Below, in pieces: positions 44,746-53,318 of a stretch of 64,000 nt of DNA. How positions within the stretch are numbered: position 1 is the stretch's first letter; every line of letters begins with the position of its first letter. The DNA comes from Gammaproteobacteria bacterium (GTDB lineage Bacteria > Pseudomonadota > Gammaproteobacteria > CAISUE01). The notes under the pieces were generated by a model, which saw only the letters and a list, made by a program, of their open reading frames with translations, did not search any database and was not told the DNA's origin. The stretch lies in assembly GCA_021156105.1 (NCBI GenBank), contig JAJNBD010000001.1, positions 62,001 through 126,000 on the forward strand, in the 5' to 3' direction. A program made the position numbers and the translations under genes.

Positions 44746-45879
44746 ATGCTTGACTACACGATACTACGGCTTATTTGGTGGTTTCTGCTAGGTTTTTTAC
44801 TGATTGGTTTTGCCATTATGGATGGCTTTGATCTAGGGGTGGTTACTTTGCTACCGTGGGTTGCAAAAGACGATTTAGAAAAGCGTATCGTCATCAATAC
44901 AGTTGGCCCTGTTTGGGAAGGCAACCAAGTTTGGATTATTCTTGGCGGGGGAGCTATTTTCGCTGCCTGGCCGTTTATTTATGCAGCTTCCTTTTCCGGT
45001 TTTTATCTTGCGATGTTTATCGTGCTTAGCGGGTTTATTTTACGTCCGGTAAGTTTTAAATATCGTAGTAAATTGCCAAATCCTACCTGGCGTAAGACTT
45101 GGGATGTACTGTTGATGATTAGTGGTCTTGTGCCATCATTAATTTTTGGTGTTGCAATTGGTAACGTTTTACAAGGCGTGTCATTCCATTTTGATGAAAT
45201 GTTGCGTTTCTTCTACACAGGATCTTTCTTTGCACTGCTAAATCCTTTTGCACTTCTTTGTGGGTTATTAAGTGTATTTATGTTGTCCATGCATGGCGCT
45301 GTCTACCTTTGCAATAAAACACTTGATATTGTGCAAGCTAGAGCAAGAAAAGCAGCAATCATTTGTGCCATCCTTGTTATTATTTTATTTGCTATTGGTG
45401 GCATTTGGATTCAGCATCTTGGCAGTTATGTATTAGTGCATGCGATGGCAACTGATGGGCCATCCAACCCGCTACATAAAGAAATGGTTGTCATGGCTCA
45501 CCACTGGTTGGCAAATTACCAACAGTATCCTTTCTTTATTGCAGCACCTTTATTGGGATTTGTGGGAGCAATATTAACGATCTTGCTCGTATTTGCTAGA
45601 TGCTTTAGGTGGGCATTTATTGCAAGTGCAACAAGCATTTTTGGTGTTATTTCAACGGTGGGTGTTAGTATGTTCCCTGTTTTGCTACCTTCCTCAGAAA
45701 ATCCATCACAAAGCTTATTGGTATGGGATGCTTCTTCAAGTCAAACGACTTTATGGTTGATGTTGCTTGTTGGGCTAGTGTTTTTTCCTATTGTGATTGG
45801 CTACACAGCTTGGGTGTATCGCATCATGCGAGGTCATGTGGTTAAAGCGTGGATTGATAATGACAAAGCTTCTTACTAA
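44746..45879 (+). CDS. cydB: Cytochrome bd ubiquinol oxidase subunit II
   Basis: Partner subunit of CydA, 377 residues, with about eight membrane helices. Hallmarks are FAIMDGFDLGVVTLLPWVAK near the start, GPVWEGNQVWIILGGGAIFA (residues 50-70), RPVSFKYRSKLPNPTWRKTW and the C-terminal VFFPIVIGYTAWVYRIMRG. The ribosome site AGAGAGGA is well placed. cydX follows 15 bases downstream. Confidence 0.97.
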   Translation: MLDYTILRLIWWFLLGFLLIGFAIMDGFDLGVVTLLPWVAKDDLEKRIVINTVGPVWEGNQVWIILGGGAIFAAWPFIYAASFSGFYLAMFIVLSGFILRPVSFKYRSKLPNPTWRKTWDVLLMISGLVPSLIFGVAIGNVLQGVSFHFDEMLRFFYTGSFFALLNPFALLCGLLSVFMLSMHGAVYLCNKTLDIVQARARKAAIICAILVIILFAIGGIWIQHLGSYVLVHAMATDGPSNPLHKEMVVMAHHWLANYQQYPFFIAAPLLGFVGAILTILLVFARCFRWAFIASATSIFGVISTVGVSMFPVLLPSSENPSQSLLVWDASSSQTTLWLMLLVGLVFFPIVIGYTAWVYRIMRGHVVKAWIDNDKASY

Positions 45880-45894
45880 TTTGGGGGTAATATT

Positions 45895-45993
45895 ATGTGG
45901 TATTTTTCTTGGGTGTTAGGTGTCTGTTTGGCTTGTGGCTTTTCTATTTTAAATGCCATGTGGTTGGAGTTGGATGAAGGCAGTCAGCACTAA
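45895..45993 (+). CDS. cydX: Cytochrome bd small subunit CydX
   Basis: A 32-residue single-helix membrane peptide, MWYFSWVLGVCLACGFSILN then AMWLELDEG. The MWYFSW start and the AxWLE end are the CydX/YbgT signature. It stabilises the hemes of the bd oxidase. A GGGGGTAA ribosome site precedes it and a strong terminator follows, so cydABX is complete. Confidence 0.93.
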   Translation: MWYFSWVLGVCLACGFSILNAMWLELDEGSQH

Positions 45994-46011
45994 ATGCTGG
46001 CTCTTTAAGGC

Positions 46012-46044
46012 AAAGGCATTAAAGAAAACTTCTTTAATGCCTTT
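46012..46044 (+). terminator. Terminator after cydX
   Basis: A 15-bp perfect stem, AAAGGCATTAAAGAA/TTCTTTAATGCCTTT, with a 3-base loop is followed by further T residues. It ends the cydABX transcript, and its A-rich left side may also serve the convergent MNIO gene, which ends at 46047. Confidence 0.88.
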
Positions 46045-46046
46045 TT

Positions 46047-46883
46047 TTAATTTAGATGACACTTGTTAGCAATTTTTCTTGCTTTGTTTAATTCATTTAG
46101 TAAGTGATTGAAAGGCGGGAGGCGGTCGTCACGCTCAATCATGGTGCTAACCATACCAAATCGCTTAAGAGCAACTTCATAAAGCCCCCATACATTTGGA
46201 ATTACACGATGATCATGGGTGTCCACAATCAAGTCTCCTAGGTTTGAGTGCCCCGCTAAGTGGAATTGTTGGACACAATTTTCAGGAATGGCGTTGAGGT
46301 AGACTAAAGGGTCAAAGCCATTATTATAAGCGCTGACATAAATATTATTGATATCTAGTAATACTCGGCACCCTGTAGCTTTGACTAATTCAGTAATAAA
46401 ATCCCACTCACTGATTTCAGAAATTCTATAGCTTAAATAGGTGGAAGGATTTTCAATAACAAGAGATTGCCCCAGATAGTCTTGCACTTGATGGATGCGC
46501 GGTATAAGGTGCGCTAAAGTTTCAGGGATGTAAGGTAATGGCAGCAGATCATGCGTGTAAATTCGATTAATTCCTGTCCAACACAAATGGTCTGAAACCC
46601 AGCAAGCATTAATTTTTTTTGCTAATTCTTTTACTTGATGTAGATAATCCATATCAAGAGGATCTAGGCTTCCCAAAGATAATGAGACGCCATGCATGAC
46701 AATAGGGTAGTCTTGCCGAATTTTTTCTAGATGATACGTAGGGCGTCCACCAGGAACTAAATAATCTTCGGTAATAATTTCAAACCAATCGACAGTGGGT
46801 TTTTCAGTTTCAATCAGATGGTAATATTCTGCGCGTAAACCCAAGCCAAATCCTAAGCTTTCATGAAGATTAGAAGGGCACAT
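46047..46883 (-). CDS. MNIO (DUF692) iron enzyme, copy 1
   Basis: A 278-residue multinuclear non-heme iron oxidase of the DUF692 family (MbnB/TglH/ChrH/BufB type), which modifies cysteines of small peptides. Probable metal ligands lie in [63 protein letters not shown] and IERDDRLPP. It is closely similar along its length to the enzyme at 55841-56668. No peptide substrate gene or DUF2063 partner is adjacent here. It ends against cydX and lies downstream of ompW on the same strand, with a terminator between. It may act on a distant precursor. Confidence 0.85.
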   Translation of the reverse strand: MCPSNLHESLGFGLGLRAEYYHLIETEKPTVDWFEIITEDYLVPGGRPTYHLEKIRQDYPIVMHGVSLSLGSLDPLDMDYLHQVKELAKKINACWVSDHLCWTGINRIYTHDLLPLPYIPETLAHLIPRIHQVQDYLGQSLVIENPSTYLSYRISEISEWDFITELVKATGCRVLLDINNIYVSAYNNGFDPLVYLNAIPENCVQQFHLAGHSNLGDLIVDTHDHRVIPNVWGLYEVALKRFGMVSTMIERDDRLPPFNHLLNELNKARKIANKCHLN

Positions 46884-46922
46884 AATGAGGACCTTTAAGC
46901 GATTTTAGATAAGAGTAAATGG

Positions 46923-46956
46923 AAAGTCATTTGGCTGTTGTCAGCCAAATGACTTT
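46923..46956 (-). terminator. Terminator after ompW
   Basis: A perfect 15-bp stem, AAAGTCATTTGGCTG/CAGCCAAATGACTTT, with loop TTGT starts just after the ompW stop at 46964. A short T-rich stretch follows on the minus strand. It separates ompW from the MNIO gene. Confidence 0.8.
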
Positions 46957-46963
46957 AGCTACG

Positions 46964-47620
46964 TTATGAGAAGCGGTAGCCAACACCCATGCCGTAAACG
47001 ACAGGATTAAGTTTGGCTGTCGTTGTGTAGCTTGCTGAACCTACATTGACAGTTGCGTTCGTTTGAATAAATAGTTTTTTAACGTCAAAGTTGATCAACC
47101 AATTTTTGTTAATAGCAATGTCAGCGCCAGCTTGTAATGCAGGGCCAAAGCTATTGCTATAATTGATTGAGGAAGCAACAGGTCCTTTATTTACGCCATA
47201 GAAATAAGTGTAGTTTACGCCTGCGCCAACATAGGGATCAAATGTGCTGTTTGGTAAGAAATGATATTGCAGGGTAAGGGTGGGTGGTAATAAACGCACG
47301 CTACCTAAGTCTACTTGACCTAATGCGGTGCCTGTTGCTTTTATATCGTGCTTTGTTGTGCCAAGAATTAACTCAGTGGCAATGTTTTTGGTTAAGAAAT
47401 AGCTAATATCTAATTCTGGTACAGCATCATTGCTAACTTTGTTAACATGACCGCCTAAGCCTGTAATGGTTGAGCTCGAGGCGTCAGGTACAACATCAAT
47501 GGCACGTAAACGGATTAACCAAGGGCTTTGCGTTTGCGTTGAAGTATCATCAGCAAAAGCTTGTAAACTAAAAAGCGTTGAAGCTGCAATAACTGCTGCA
47601 GCAAGTTTTTTTATCATCAT
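46964..47620 (-). CDS. ompW: OmpW-family outer-membrane protein
   Basis: Eight-stranded outer-membrane barrel, 218 residues. Signal peptide MMIKKLAAAVIAASTLFSLQ then AFADD. OmpW hallmarks are PWLIRLRAIDVVPD at the mature start, ELDISYFLTKNIATELI, LLPPTLTLQYHFLP and YVGAGVNYTYFYG, ending in VVYGMGVGYRFS. ATG at 47620 is preferred because AAGGTG lies six bases before; a GTG three codons earlier is also open. An FNR box with class II spacing precedes it, and ompW is FNR-controlled in E. coli too. Confidence 0.92.
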   Translation of the reverse strand: MMIKKLAAAVIAASTLFSLQAFADDTSTQTQSPWLIRLRAIDVVPDASSSTITGLGGHVNKVSNDAVPELDISYFLTKNIATELILGTTKHDIKATGTALGQVDLGSVRLLPPTLTLQYHFLPNSTFDPYVGAGVNYTYFYGVNKGPVASSINYSNSFGPALQAGADIAINKNWLINFDVKKLFIQTNATVNVGSASYTTTAKLNPVVYGMGVGYRFS

Positions 47621-47680
47621 AATGTTCACCTTAAGTAATTAAGAACTTTGCTAATGATAAAACTTTCTAAAAGAGAAATT

Positions 47681-47694
47681 ATGATCTAAATCAT
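47681..47694 (-). promoter_or_regulatory. FNR/ANR box of the ompW promoter
   Basis: ATGATCTAAATCAT keeps the TGAT-N4-ATCA core of an FNR site. On the minus strand TATCAT (47659-47654) is centred 31 bp away and works as the -10, the class II layout. Transcription would start about 25 bases before the ompW ATG. Confidence 0.75.
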
Positions 47695-47824
47695 TTTTTT
47701 AGTTGGATGCTCAAAGCCCTGAGCATGTGCAAGTTAGCAATTAATTTTTCTGCTACGCAGCAAGTTAATTCTGATAATCGCTGATCTACGCGCGGAGCTT
47801 TGATGTGTAGGTTTGAATCTGTTT

Positions 47825-48523
47825 TTAACGTTCAAGAATTTCACGCAGTTTTTGGCAGTTTAAATTTTCAATCCGTTTAGCTTGGCTGGATTGAAAAATT
47901 TCTTGATCTATAAAGCGGTGCAAAGTGCGTGAAACTGTTTCAGGGGTTAAGTTTAAATAAGATGCAATATCTTGTTGAGTCGGTAAAAGATAAAAGTCAT
48001 TTTCACTTGTAGTTTGCTTAAGTATGCGAGAGGCGTAATCTAGCAAAAAGGCGGCAACTTTTTGCTCAGAGTTTAAATGGAATTTTTGATGATTTGATTG
48101 GAGTCGATAGCTAAATAATTTAAATAACTCACGTTGAATCGTTTGGTTTTCGCTAGCAAGTTTTAATAAATCCGCAAATGAAATCCAGCATATCTCAGAG
48201 GAGGTGAGTGAAACGGCATTAGCAATATAATGCTCAGAGTAAACCGCATCAAAGCCTAGAATCTCACCGGGCAAGTAAAATCCCGTTACGACTTGTTGGC
48301 CTGTTTCGCTCACAAGGTAAGTTTTTACTCCTCCTTGTTTAACGGTAAATAAGCCTCTAAATTTCTCTTGCTGATAATAAACAGCTTCATTTTTTTTGAC
48401 AATAATACTCTTTTGAATGATTTGAGAAAGATGCGAGAAATGTGGTGACTCAAAGCTGATATTAAAGCAGCTAGTTGCTAAATGGCAGCTATGGCATAAA
48501 TTACTTTGATGGGTAACTTTCAT
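47825..48523 (-). CDS. fnr: FNR/ANR-type oxygen-sensing regulator
   Basis: CRP-family regulator of 232 residues that binds a 4Fe-4S cluster in low oxygen and then activates promoters. Cluster cysteines are Cys10, Cys13 and Cys19 in NLCHSCHLATSCFNISF, and Cys112 in SEICWISF. The HTH recognition helix LTPETVSRTLHRF has Glu195, Ser198 and Arg199, the residues that read TTGAT. ATG at 48523 has AAGGA six bases before; the ORF upstream is not FNR-like. It lies 32 bp after the MFS gene, and the hcp/hemN, cydA and ompW promoters in this window all carry its box. Confidence 0.93.
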   Translation of the reverse strand: MKVTHQSNLCHSCHLATSCFNISFESPHFSHLSQIIQKSIIVKKNEAVYYQQEKFRGLFTVKQGGVKTYLVSETGQQVVTGFYLPGEILGFDAVYSEHYIANAVSLTSSEICWISFADLLKLASENQTIQRELFKLFSYRLQSNHQKFHLNSEQKVAAFLLDYASRILKQTTSENDFYLLPTQQDIASYLNLTPETVSRTLHRFIDQEIFQSSQAKRIENLNCQKLREILER

Positions 48524-48555
48524 TAAAGTTCCTTCAAAAAAATAGAGGTACCAAA

Positions 48556-49758
48556 TTATACCGGAGAGTGAAGAGTTTTGGTAACCTTTTGTTTCATTTG
48601 TTGAGTTACCATCCAAAGAATTGGTAGTGCAATGATTTGGATGGTAACGGAGAAAATAACAACTGCGATAATTGAGTGGTCATAAAATATGCCCATGAGA
48701 GTATTTCCAAGAAAGCAAAATATCCCATAGCCCATATTGAAAATTCCATAAGCGGAAGCTCGTTTATTAGAGGGCACCATGTTAGCGACCACGGCGCGCA
48801 TTAAGGCGCCATGAACACCTGCGCCAACGCTCCAAAGTACGATACCAAAAATAATAAAATGAACATTACCCATAAAAACAAAAGGGGCATAACAACAGCT
48901 TAAAATTGAAGCAACAATTAAGATAATAAAGCCTTTTTTGTCATAAAGTTGACCTAAGACTGGTGATGAAAGCGCTGCAGCGCCCATAGCAAAGGCATAC
49001 AGCATCGGCGTCCAAGCGGGGGCAAAGTCAGTCATTTTTTCAAAATGGTAGGCGATCAAAGGAAATTCACTGCTGCCTGCTGCAATGAGTGTCGCGCCAA
49101 CTAAATACAGCCAGAAAGTGTGGTTTGTTCCTACGGGGGCAAGCTTCTCCGCTTTGCTTTCAAGGCTTTCTGGCTTAGGATAAAGTTTTCGCGCAAAAAC
49201 TAATACAATAATGGCAAACAAAGCAGGAAAGAAGAGAACGGCAAAACTCTTTTGGTAGTTGGAAGGATTAGCGTAAAGCATAGCTGCAACAAGCAAAGGC
49301 CCTAACATTGCCCCAAGTTGATTAAAGGCATCATGTAAGCCAAAGCCCCAGCCTTCACCCGTAATGCGCCCAGCATGAGAGAGCATTGCATCTCGGGCTG
49401 GTGTGCGAATGGCTTTGCCAATGCGCTCAATAATGATTAATGTAGCAGCTATCCACCAATGTTTTGCAAAAGCAAGTAAAGGTACGGCAATGAGATTCGT
49501 TAAATAGCCAATGATTGTCAGTAACCAATATTTACCACTGCGGTCAGCAAAATAACCTGAAACTATGCGTAAGCAGTAACCAAGTAGTTCCCCAAGGCCG
49601 GAGATAAACCCCACGGTAGCAGCGCTTGAGCCTAATATTGCAAGGTAAGGGCCAATGATACTTCTTGCGCCTTCATAAGTCATATCTGAAAACATACTGA
49701 TGATGCCAAACAAGATGACAAAGTTAATGGCGACGTTAGAGGAAAATTTTGGAAGCAT
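48556..49758 (-). CDS. MFS transporter
   Basis: A 400-residue inner-membrane transporter with 12 predicted helices. N-terminal features are NFVILFGIISMFSDMTYEGA and the motif-A-like YFADRSGKYWLLT between helices 2 and 3. A second half begins near residue 210 (FWLYLVGATLIAAGSSEFPL) with VLGQLYDKKGFIIL as its motif A copy. The SDMTYEGARSI start is found in a broad group of poorly characterised MFS exporters. It is upstream of fnr on the same strand, likely co-transcribed. The substrate is unknown. Confidence 0.8.
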   Translation of the reverse strand: MLPKFSSNVAINFVILFGIISMFSDMTYEGARSIIGPYLAILGSSAATVGFISGLGELLGYCLRIVSGYFADRSGKYWLLTIIGYLTNLIAVPLLAFAKHWWIAATLIIIERIGKAIRTPARDAMLSHAGRITGEGWGFGLHDAFNQLGAMLGPLLVAAMLYANPSNYQKSFAVLFFPALFAIIVLVFARKLYPKPESLESKAEKLAPVGTNHTFWLYLVGATLIAAGSSEFPLIAYHFEKMTDFAPAWTPMLYAFAMGAAALSSPVLGQLYDKKGFIILIVASILSCCYAPFVFMGNVHFIIFGIVLWSVGAGVHGALMRAVVANMVPSNKRASAYGIFNMGYGIFCFLGNTLMGIFYDHSIIAVVIFSVTIQIIALPILWMVTQQMKQKVTKTLHSPV

Positions 49759-49850
49759 AAATAAAATATGTTAGATAGTGCTTGGCATTTTAAAGGCGAT
49801 TAATATTGGGGTCAACAAGCCCAGTCCATATTATTTGGGAAGGGAATATT

Positions 49851-50177
49851 ATGTATTTAGAGGCAGAAGATGTAGAAAAAATTTTGAGCTTACTTAAGGA
49901 AAATTTTAAGCAGTTCACAATTTCATTTGATTATGTCCATATGGCTTTTTTAGAAAATACAACCAAAAATGCTGAGGTGGAGGCTGCTTTCGAGCGGTTT
50001 AAGAAAGCAGGCTTAAACTGGATAACCGGCGTAAAAAGCTTAATAGAGGTTGCAGAAAAATTTGGTTTAGTCATCATCGATGATAGAACTTCTGCAGAGC
50101 TGGCTAAAGAATATCAAGTAGATGAAGATCCTGTCGCAACAATGCAGTATTATTCGCTTTGTACTTTGCGCAGTTAA
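49851..50177 (+). CDS. Short protein resembling the C-terminal part of LCM-type methyltransferases
   Basis: A 108-residue protein starting at ATG 49851, with AAGGGA upstream. The layout ISFDYVHMAFLENTTKNAEV, then WITGVKSLIEVAEKFGLVII, then QYYSLCTLR is reminiscent of the last third of SAM-dependent O-methyltransferases (FDYV helix, GF-x-x-I strand, final Y-Y strand). The SAM-binding N-terminal domain is missing, so it may be a truncated gene or a domain used on its own. Evidence is weak. It lies between the MFS gene (divergent) and the end of the exporter operon (convergent). Confidence 0.35.
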   Translation: MYLEAEDVEKILSLLKENFKQFTISFDYVHMAFLENTTKNAEVEAAFERFKKAGLNWITGVKSLIEVAEKFGLVIIDDRTSAELAKEYQVDEDPVATMQYYSLCTLRS

Positions 50178-50261
50178 GCTTGGCAAGATGCTTGCCTGCG
50201 TAAGGTTTTGCATAATAAATAGCTTGAGAAAAATAAAGAAGACTAGCGATAGGAAATGGTA

Positions 50262-51473
50262 TTACTCTGCTCTTAAGACATCGATGGGGTTTAACTTAGA
50301 TGCTTGATAAGCAGGGTAAATGCCAAAGAAAATACCGGTAAAAAGAGAAACAAAAAAGCCGATTAAAACGGCGCTGCCAGAAAACATAAATTCCCAGGTT
50401 AAAAACTCAGCAACGATACGAGTAATAAATAAAGAAATGATAATACCAGTTACACCGCCGATAGTTGCTAAGATGATCGCTTCACATAAAAACATAATTT
50501 GAATATCAGCACGCCTTGCCCCAATCGCTAAGCGGATGCCAATTTCGCGCCGGCGTTCTGTTACTGAAACCAGCATGACATTCATAATGCCAATGCCGCC
50601 AACAAGTAAAGCAATACCGCCAATTAAGCCCAGCATCCAGGTGAAAACATTTTTTTGATGAGTCATGCTAACAATAAGTTGTTTACCTGTTTTTACGGTG
50701 ACTTCTAATCCAGGGAATTTTGCGGCTAAAAAGTTTTTTACATCAGTTTCAATTTGATCTGGGTCGCTATCAGGTTTGAGTTGCAGCAATGTTGTATCAA
50801 TATATAGATTAGGTGCAAAATTATGCGCAGCAGCAAGTGAAATGAAAACACTACCGTTGACATTATTGCTAATAAAGGCATTACCGATCCAAGGTTTTAT
50901 GCTGCCAATGACAGTAAAGTAAGCATTGCCTAATTGAAGCTCTTTACCGATGATAGAATTGCTGCCATTATTTTTAAGTTGATTGGCAATATCGCTACCG
51001 ACAACGCAAAAATAATTGTTGCGATCTAAGCGGTGTAAAAATCTTCCTTCTTGAATTTGAAGGTTGGCTAAAGTTTGATAAGAATACGTTGTAGCAATAA
51101 TAGGCGCCTCAAGTTTCTTTCCAGCATAATAAGCTGGCAAGGATAAGGTTGCTACTGGTGCGACTTCTTGAATATTTGCCACCTTGGTCGCTAAGGTAAG
51201 CATAGATTGCGCATAGTTGTAATCTGGGATTAGCGTGCGTGTTAAATCAATTCCTGCGTTAAAATCCATATTTTGATTGACAACCAAGCTCGCTAAGTTC
51301 ATGCCAAGTGTTTTAAATTCTGAGAGCGCTTTGTATTTTGCCATTTCCCCAATGGAAACAAGAGTGACCACGGCAGCACTACCCACAAGGATGCCAATAA
51401 TCGCAAGTATTGAGCGAAGTTTGCTTAACCAAAGATTGTTTAATGCTTCACGCCAATAGAATTTCCATTTCAT
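50262..51473 (-). CDS. MacB-type ABC transporter permease
   Basis: A 403-residue permease with the MacB/FtsX topology. A first helix (LRSILAIIGILVGSAAVVTLVS) precedes a large periplasmic domain (about residues 45-265). Three C-terminal helices follow, with the conserved NVMLVSVTERRREIGIRLAI and GARRADIQIMFLCEAIILAT coupling segments. The ATG overlaps the stop of the ATPase gene (ATGA). It is the last gene of the operon that starts with the C-K-G lipoprotein. MacB systems move peptides, toxins and lipopeptides from the periplasm out through TolC. Confidence 0.88.
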   Translation of the reverse strand: MKWKFYWREALNNLWLSKLRSILAIIGILVGSAAVVTLVSIGEMAKYKALSEFKTLGMNLASLVVNQNMDFNAGIDLTRTLIPDYNYAQSMLTLATKVANIQEVAPVATLSLPAYYAGKKLEAPIIATTYSYQTLANLQIQEGRFLHRLDRNNYFCVVGSDIANQLKNNGSNSIIGKELQLGNAYFTVIGSIKPWIGNAFISNNVNGSVFISLAAAHNFAPNLYIDTTLLQLKPDSDPDQIETDVKNFLAAKFPGLEVTVKTGKQLIVSMTHQKNVFTWMLGLIGGIALLVGGIGIMNVMLVSVTERRREIGIRLAIGARRADIQIMFLCEAIILATIGGVTGIIISLFITRIVAEFLTWEFMFSGSAVLIGFFVSLFTGIFFGIYPAYQASKLNPIDVLRAE

Positions 51474-52159
51474 TTTTGGCGTTCCTCATCACGAATAATT
51501 TCGCCGTCTTGCAATTGAATGATACGATGACATTGCTCGGCAATTTGAGGGTTATGCGTAATAATAATGATGGTTTTTTGGGTATGGGCGTGTAGAGAAA
51601 TAAATAAATTAAGAATATCGTCGCTAGTTTTGCTATCCAGTGCGCCGGTGGGTTCGTCTGCAAGGATTAAACTTGGGTTGGTCACTAAAGCTCTGGCAAT
51701 GGCAACACGCTGCTGCTGGCCGCCAGATAATTGCTGTGGTTTTTGTTGGGCAACATGGGTAAGCCCCATTTTTTCTAACCAGTGCAGGGCTTTTTCTTGA
51801 GCAAGTTTTGGATCAATATTTTGATATTGCAAAGGTAGCATCACATTTTCCAGAGCATTTAACCGAGGCAATAAGTAAAAAAATTGAAATACAAAACCAA
51901 TTTCTTGATTGCGAATGCGTGCAAGATCGTCGGCATTTAAGTTATGGAAGCTTTGGCCTCTGAGCTGATATTCCCCGAGCGTTGGTTGATCAAGTAAACC
52001 AATAATATTCATCAAAGTGGTTTTGCCTGAACCAGATGCGCCAATAATGGCCACTAATGACCCTTCTTTAATTGTGAGGCAAAGATCTTTCAGGACATCA
52101 CGTTTTTCGTGGCCGACTTGATAAGTTTTTACGATATGGTCAAGCTTGATAAGGGACAA
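51470..52159 (-). CDS. MacB/LolD-type ABC transporter ATPase
   Basis: A 229-residue ATP-binding subunit. Walker A is [12 protein letters not shown] near residue 41, the signature is [16 protein letters not shown] near 143, and Walker B is [12 protein letters not shown]. The start is a TTG with AGGAG nine bases before, overlapping the end of the membrane-fusion gene by 20 bases. Here the ATPase and permease of MacB are separate polypeptides, as in many such efflux operons. Confidence 0.9.
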   Translation of the reverse strand: MSLIKLDHIVKTYQVGHEKRDVLKDLCLTIKEGSLVAIIGASGSGKTTLMNIIGLLDQPTLGEYQLRGQSFHNLNADDLARIRNQEIGFVFQFFYLLPRLNALENVMLPLQYQNIDPKLAQEKALHWLEKMGLTHVAQQKPQQLSGGQQQRVAIARALVTNPSLILADEPTGALDSKTSDDILNLFISLHAHTQKTIIIITHNPQIAEQCHRIIQLQDGEIIRDEERQK

Positions 52160-53318
52160 GGATCTGATCTCCTGGGTTTAAACCGGAAAGAATCGTTACT
52201 TGATTCAAAGTTGTGTCGCCTGTCGTTACAGGTACGATTTTGCTTTGATGGCCAGAAATCTTTTTAACAACATTTTGACCATTTAAACTGCCAACTGCGT
52301 CAAGAGGTACTAAAATTTGCTGGCTACTACCTATTTCAACATTAACTTTAGCAGTCATACCCAGTCGAATATCTTTTAAATCAGCTTTAGGTACATTGGG
52401 AACAAAAATGCGCACCGGAAATTCAGGTAGCGTCACATCGCTTTGAGAGGCTTTTGCTTCAATGCTGATTTCTTGCACGGTACCATTTAGTGTTTCTGGG
52501 AAAGCGTCGCTCGTAATGGTGGCAGGCATATTAAGTTTAATGCGGTTGATATCCATTTCACTTACCGAAACAATTAAGTTAAATCCACTTAAATCACCAA
52601 TGGTTAACAAACTATCACCTTGATGAACGATTGTTCCAGGTGATAATTTTAATGTTGCCGTATTGCTATTAGGGTTGTTGCTGCTATCAGATTTTACTGG
52701 GCTTAATGCGATGCCATTGGTTGGGGCATAAACGTTGACGAGATTGCTTTGGTTATCAAATAGCTTATTGATAGCTGCTTTATTTTCTAGCGAAAGCGAT
52801 TGATCTAGTGGTGTATTTGGAGGTAAGAACTTTTGCAAAGCGTTTTGCTGTTCTACCAGCATGGCATAACTGTTTGCTAAGCTAGATTTTTGCGAAATAT
52901 ATTCTCCGCGCGAAATTAAGCCATGTTTCCAGAGATCTTCCGTGCCGATAAAGGTCGTTTCGCCATTGCTGTAGTCATCTTTTGCTTTTAAATAACTTAG
53001 CATAGCATTTTGATAATCGGCAATAAACTTGGGTGAGTACAACGTGACAAGGGGTTTGTCTTTTTCAACAAAACTGCCAGGGGAAAAGGAGACTTGTTGA
53101 ATAGTGCCTTCCGCAGGGCTTTGTACATTAATGATTTGCGCGGGTGTGATGGTGCTTTTGAAAGCGAGAGTATGAGAAATTTTTTGCGGTGTTACTGTAA
53201 AAATATTGCTGGTATTTGATTTCCCGCAACTGCAAAGTAGAAGAGATGTGCTAAGTAAAGCTAAGGCTTTGATCGAGGCCTGTCGTAATAATAAAAATTT
53301 AGTAACGGACTTGTACAT
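52140..53318 (-). CDS. Membrane-fusion (MacA/HlyD-like) lipoprotein
   Basis: Periplasmic adaptor of 392 residues. N-terminal signal with a lipobox-like LLLCSCGKS, so it is probably a lipoprotein. A barrel-sandwich half-motif, NVQSPAEGTIQQVSFSPGSF then VEKDKPLVTLY, is followed by a helical hairpin (residues 110-180). The second lipoyl half and a beta-barrel with VNVYAPTNGIALSP and KLSPGTIVHQGDSLLTIGDL come next. It links the MacB-type pump to the TolC-like channel encoded just upstream; the two genes overlap by 20 bases. Confidence 0.88.
   Translation of the reverse strand: MYKSVTKFLLLRQASIKALALLSTSLLLCSCGKSNTSNIFTVTPQKISHTLAFKSTITPAQIINVQSPAEGTIQQVSFSPGSFVEKDKPLVTLYSPKFIADYQNAMLSYLKAKDDYSNGETTFIGTEDLWKHGLISRGEYISQKSSLANSYAMLVEQQNALQKFLPPNTPLDQSLSLENKAAINKLFDNQSNLVNVYAPTNGIALSPVKSDSSNNPNSNTATLKLSPGTIVHQGDSLLTIGDLSGFNLIVSVSEMDINRIKLNMPATITSDAFPETLNGTVQEISIEAKASQSDVTLPEFPVRIFVPNVPKADLKDIRLGMTAKVNVEIGSSQQILVPLDAVGSLNGQNVVKKISGHQSKIVPVTTGDTTLNQVTILSGLNPGDQILVPYQA

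Noticed and set aside
48524..49850. FNR autoregulation box upstream of the MFS-fnr operon
   Set aside because: No TTGAT-N4-ATCAA-like palindrome was found in the region before the MFS gene or before fnr.
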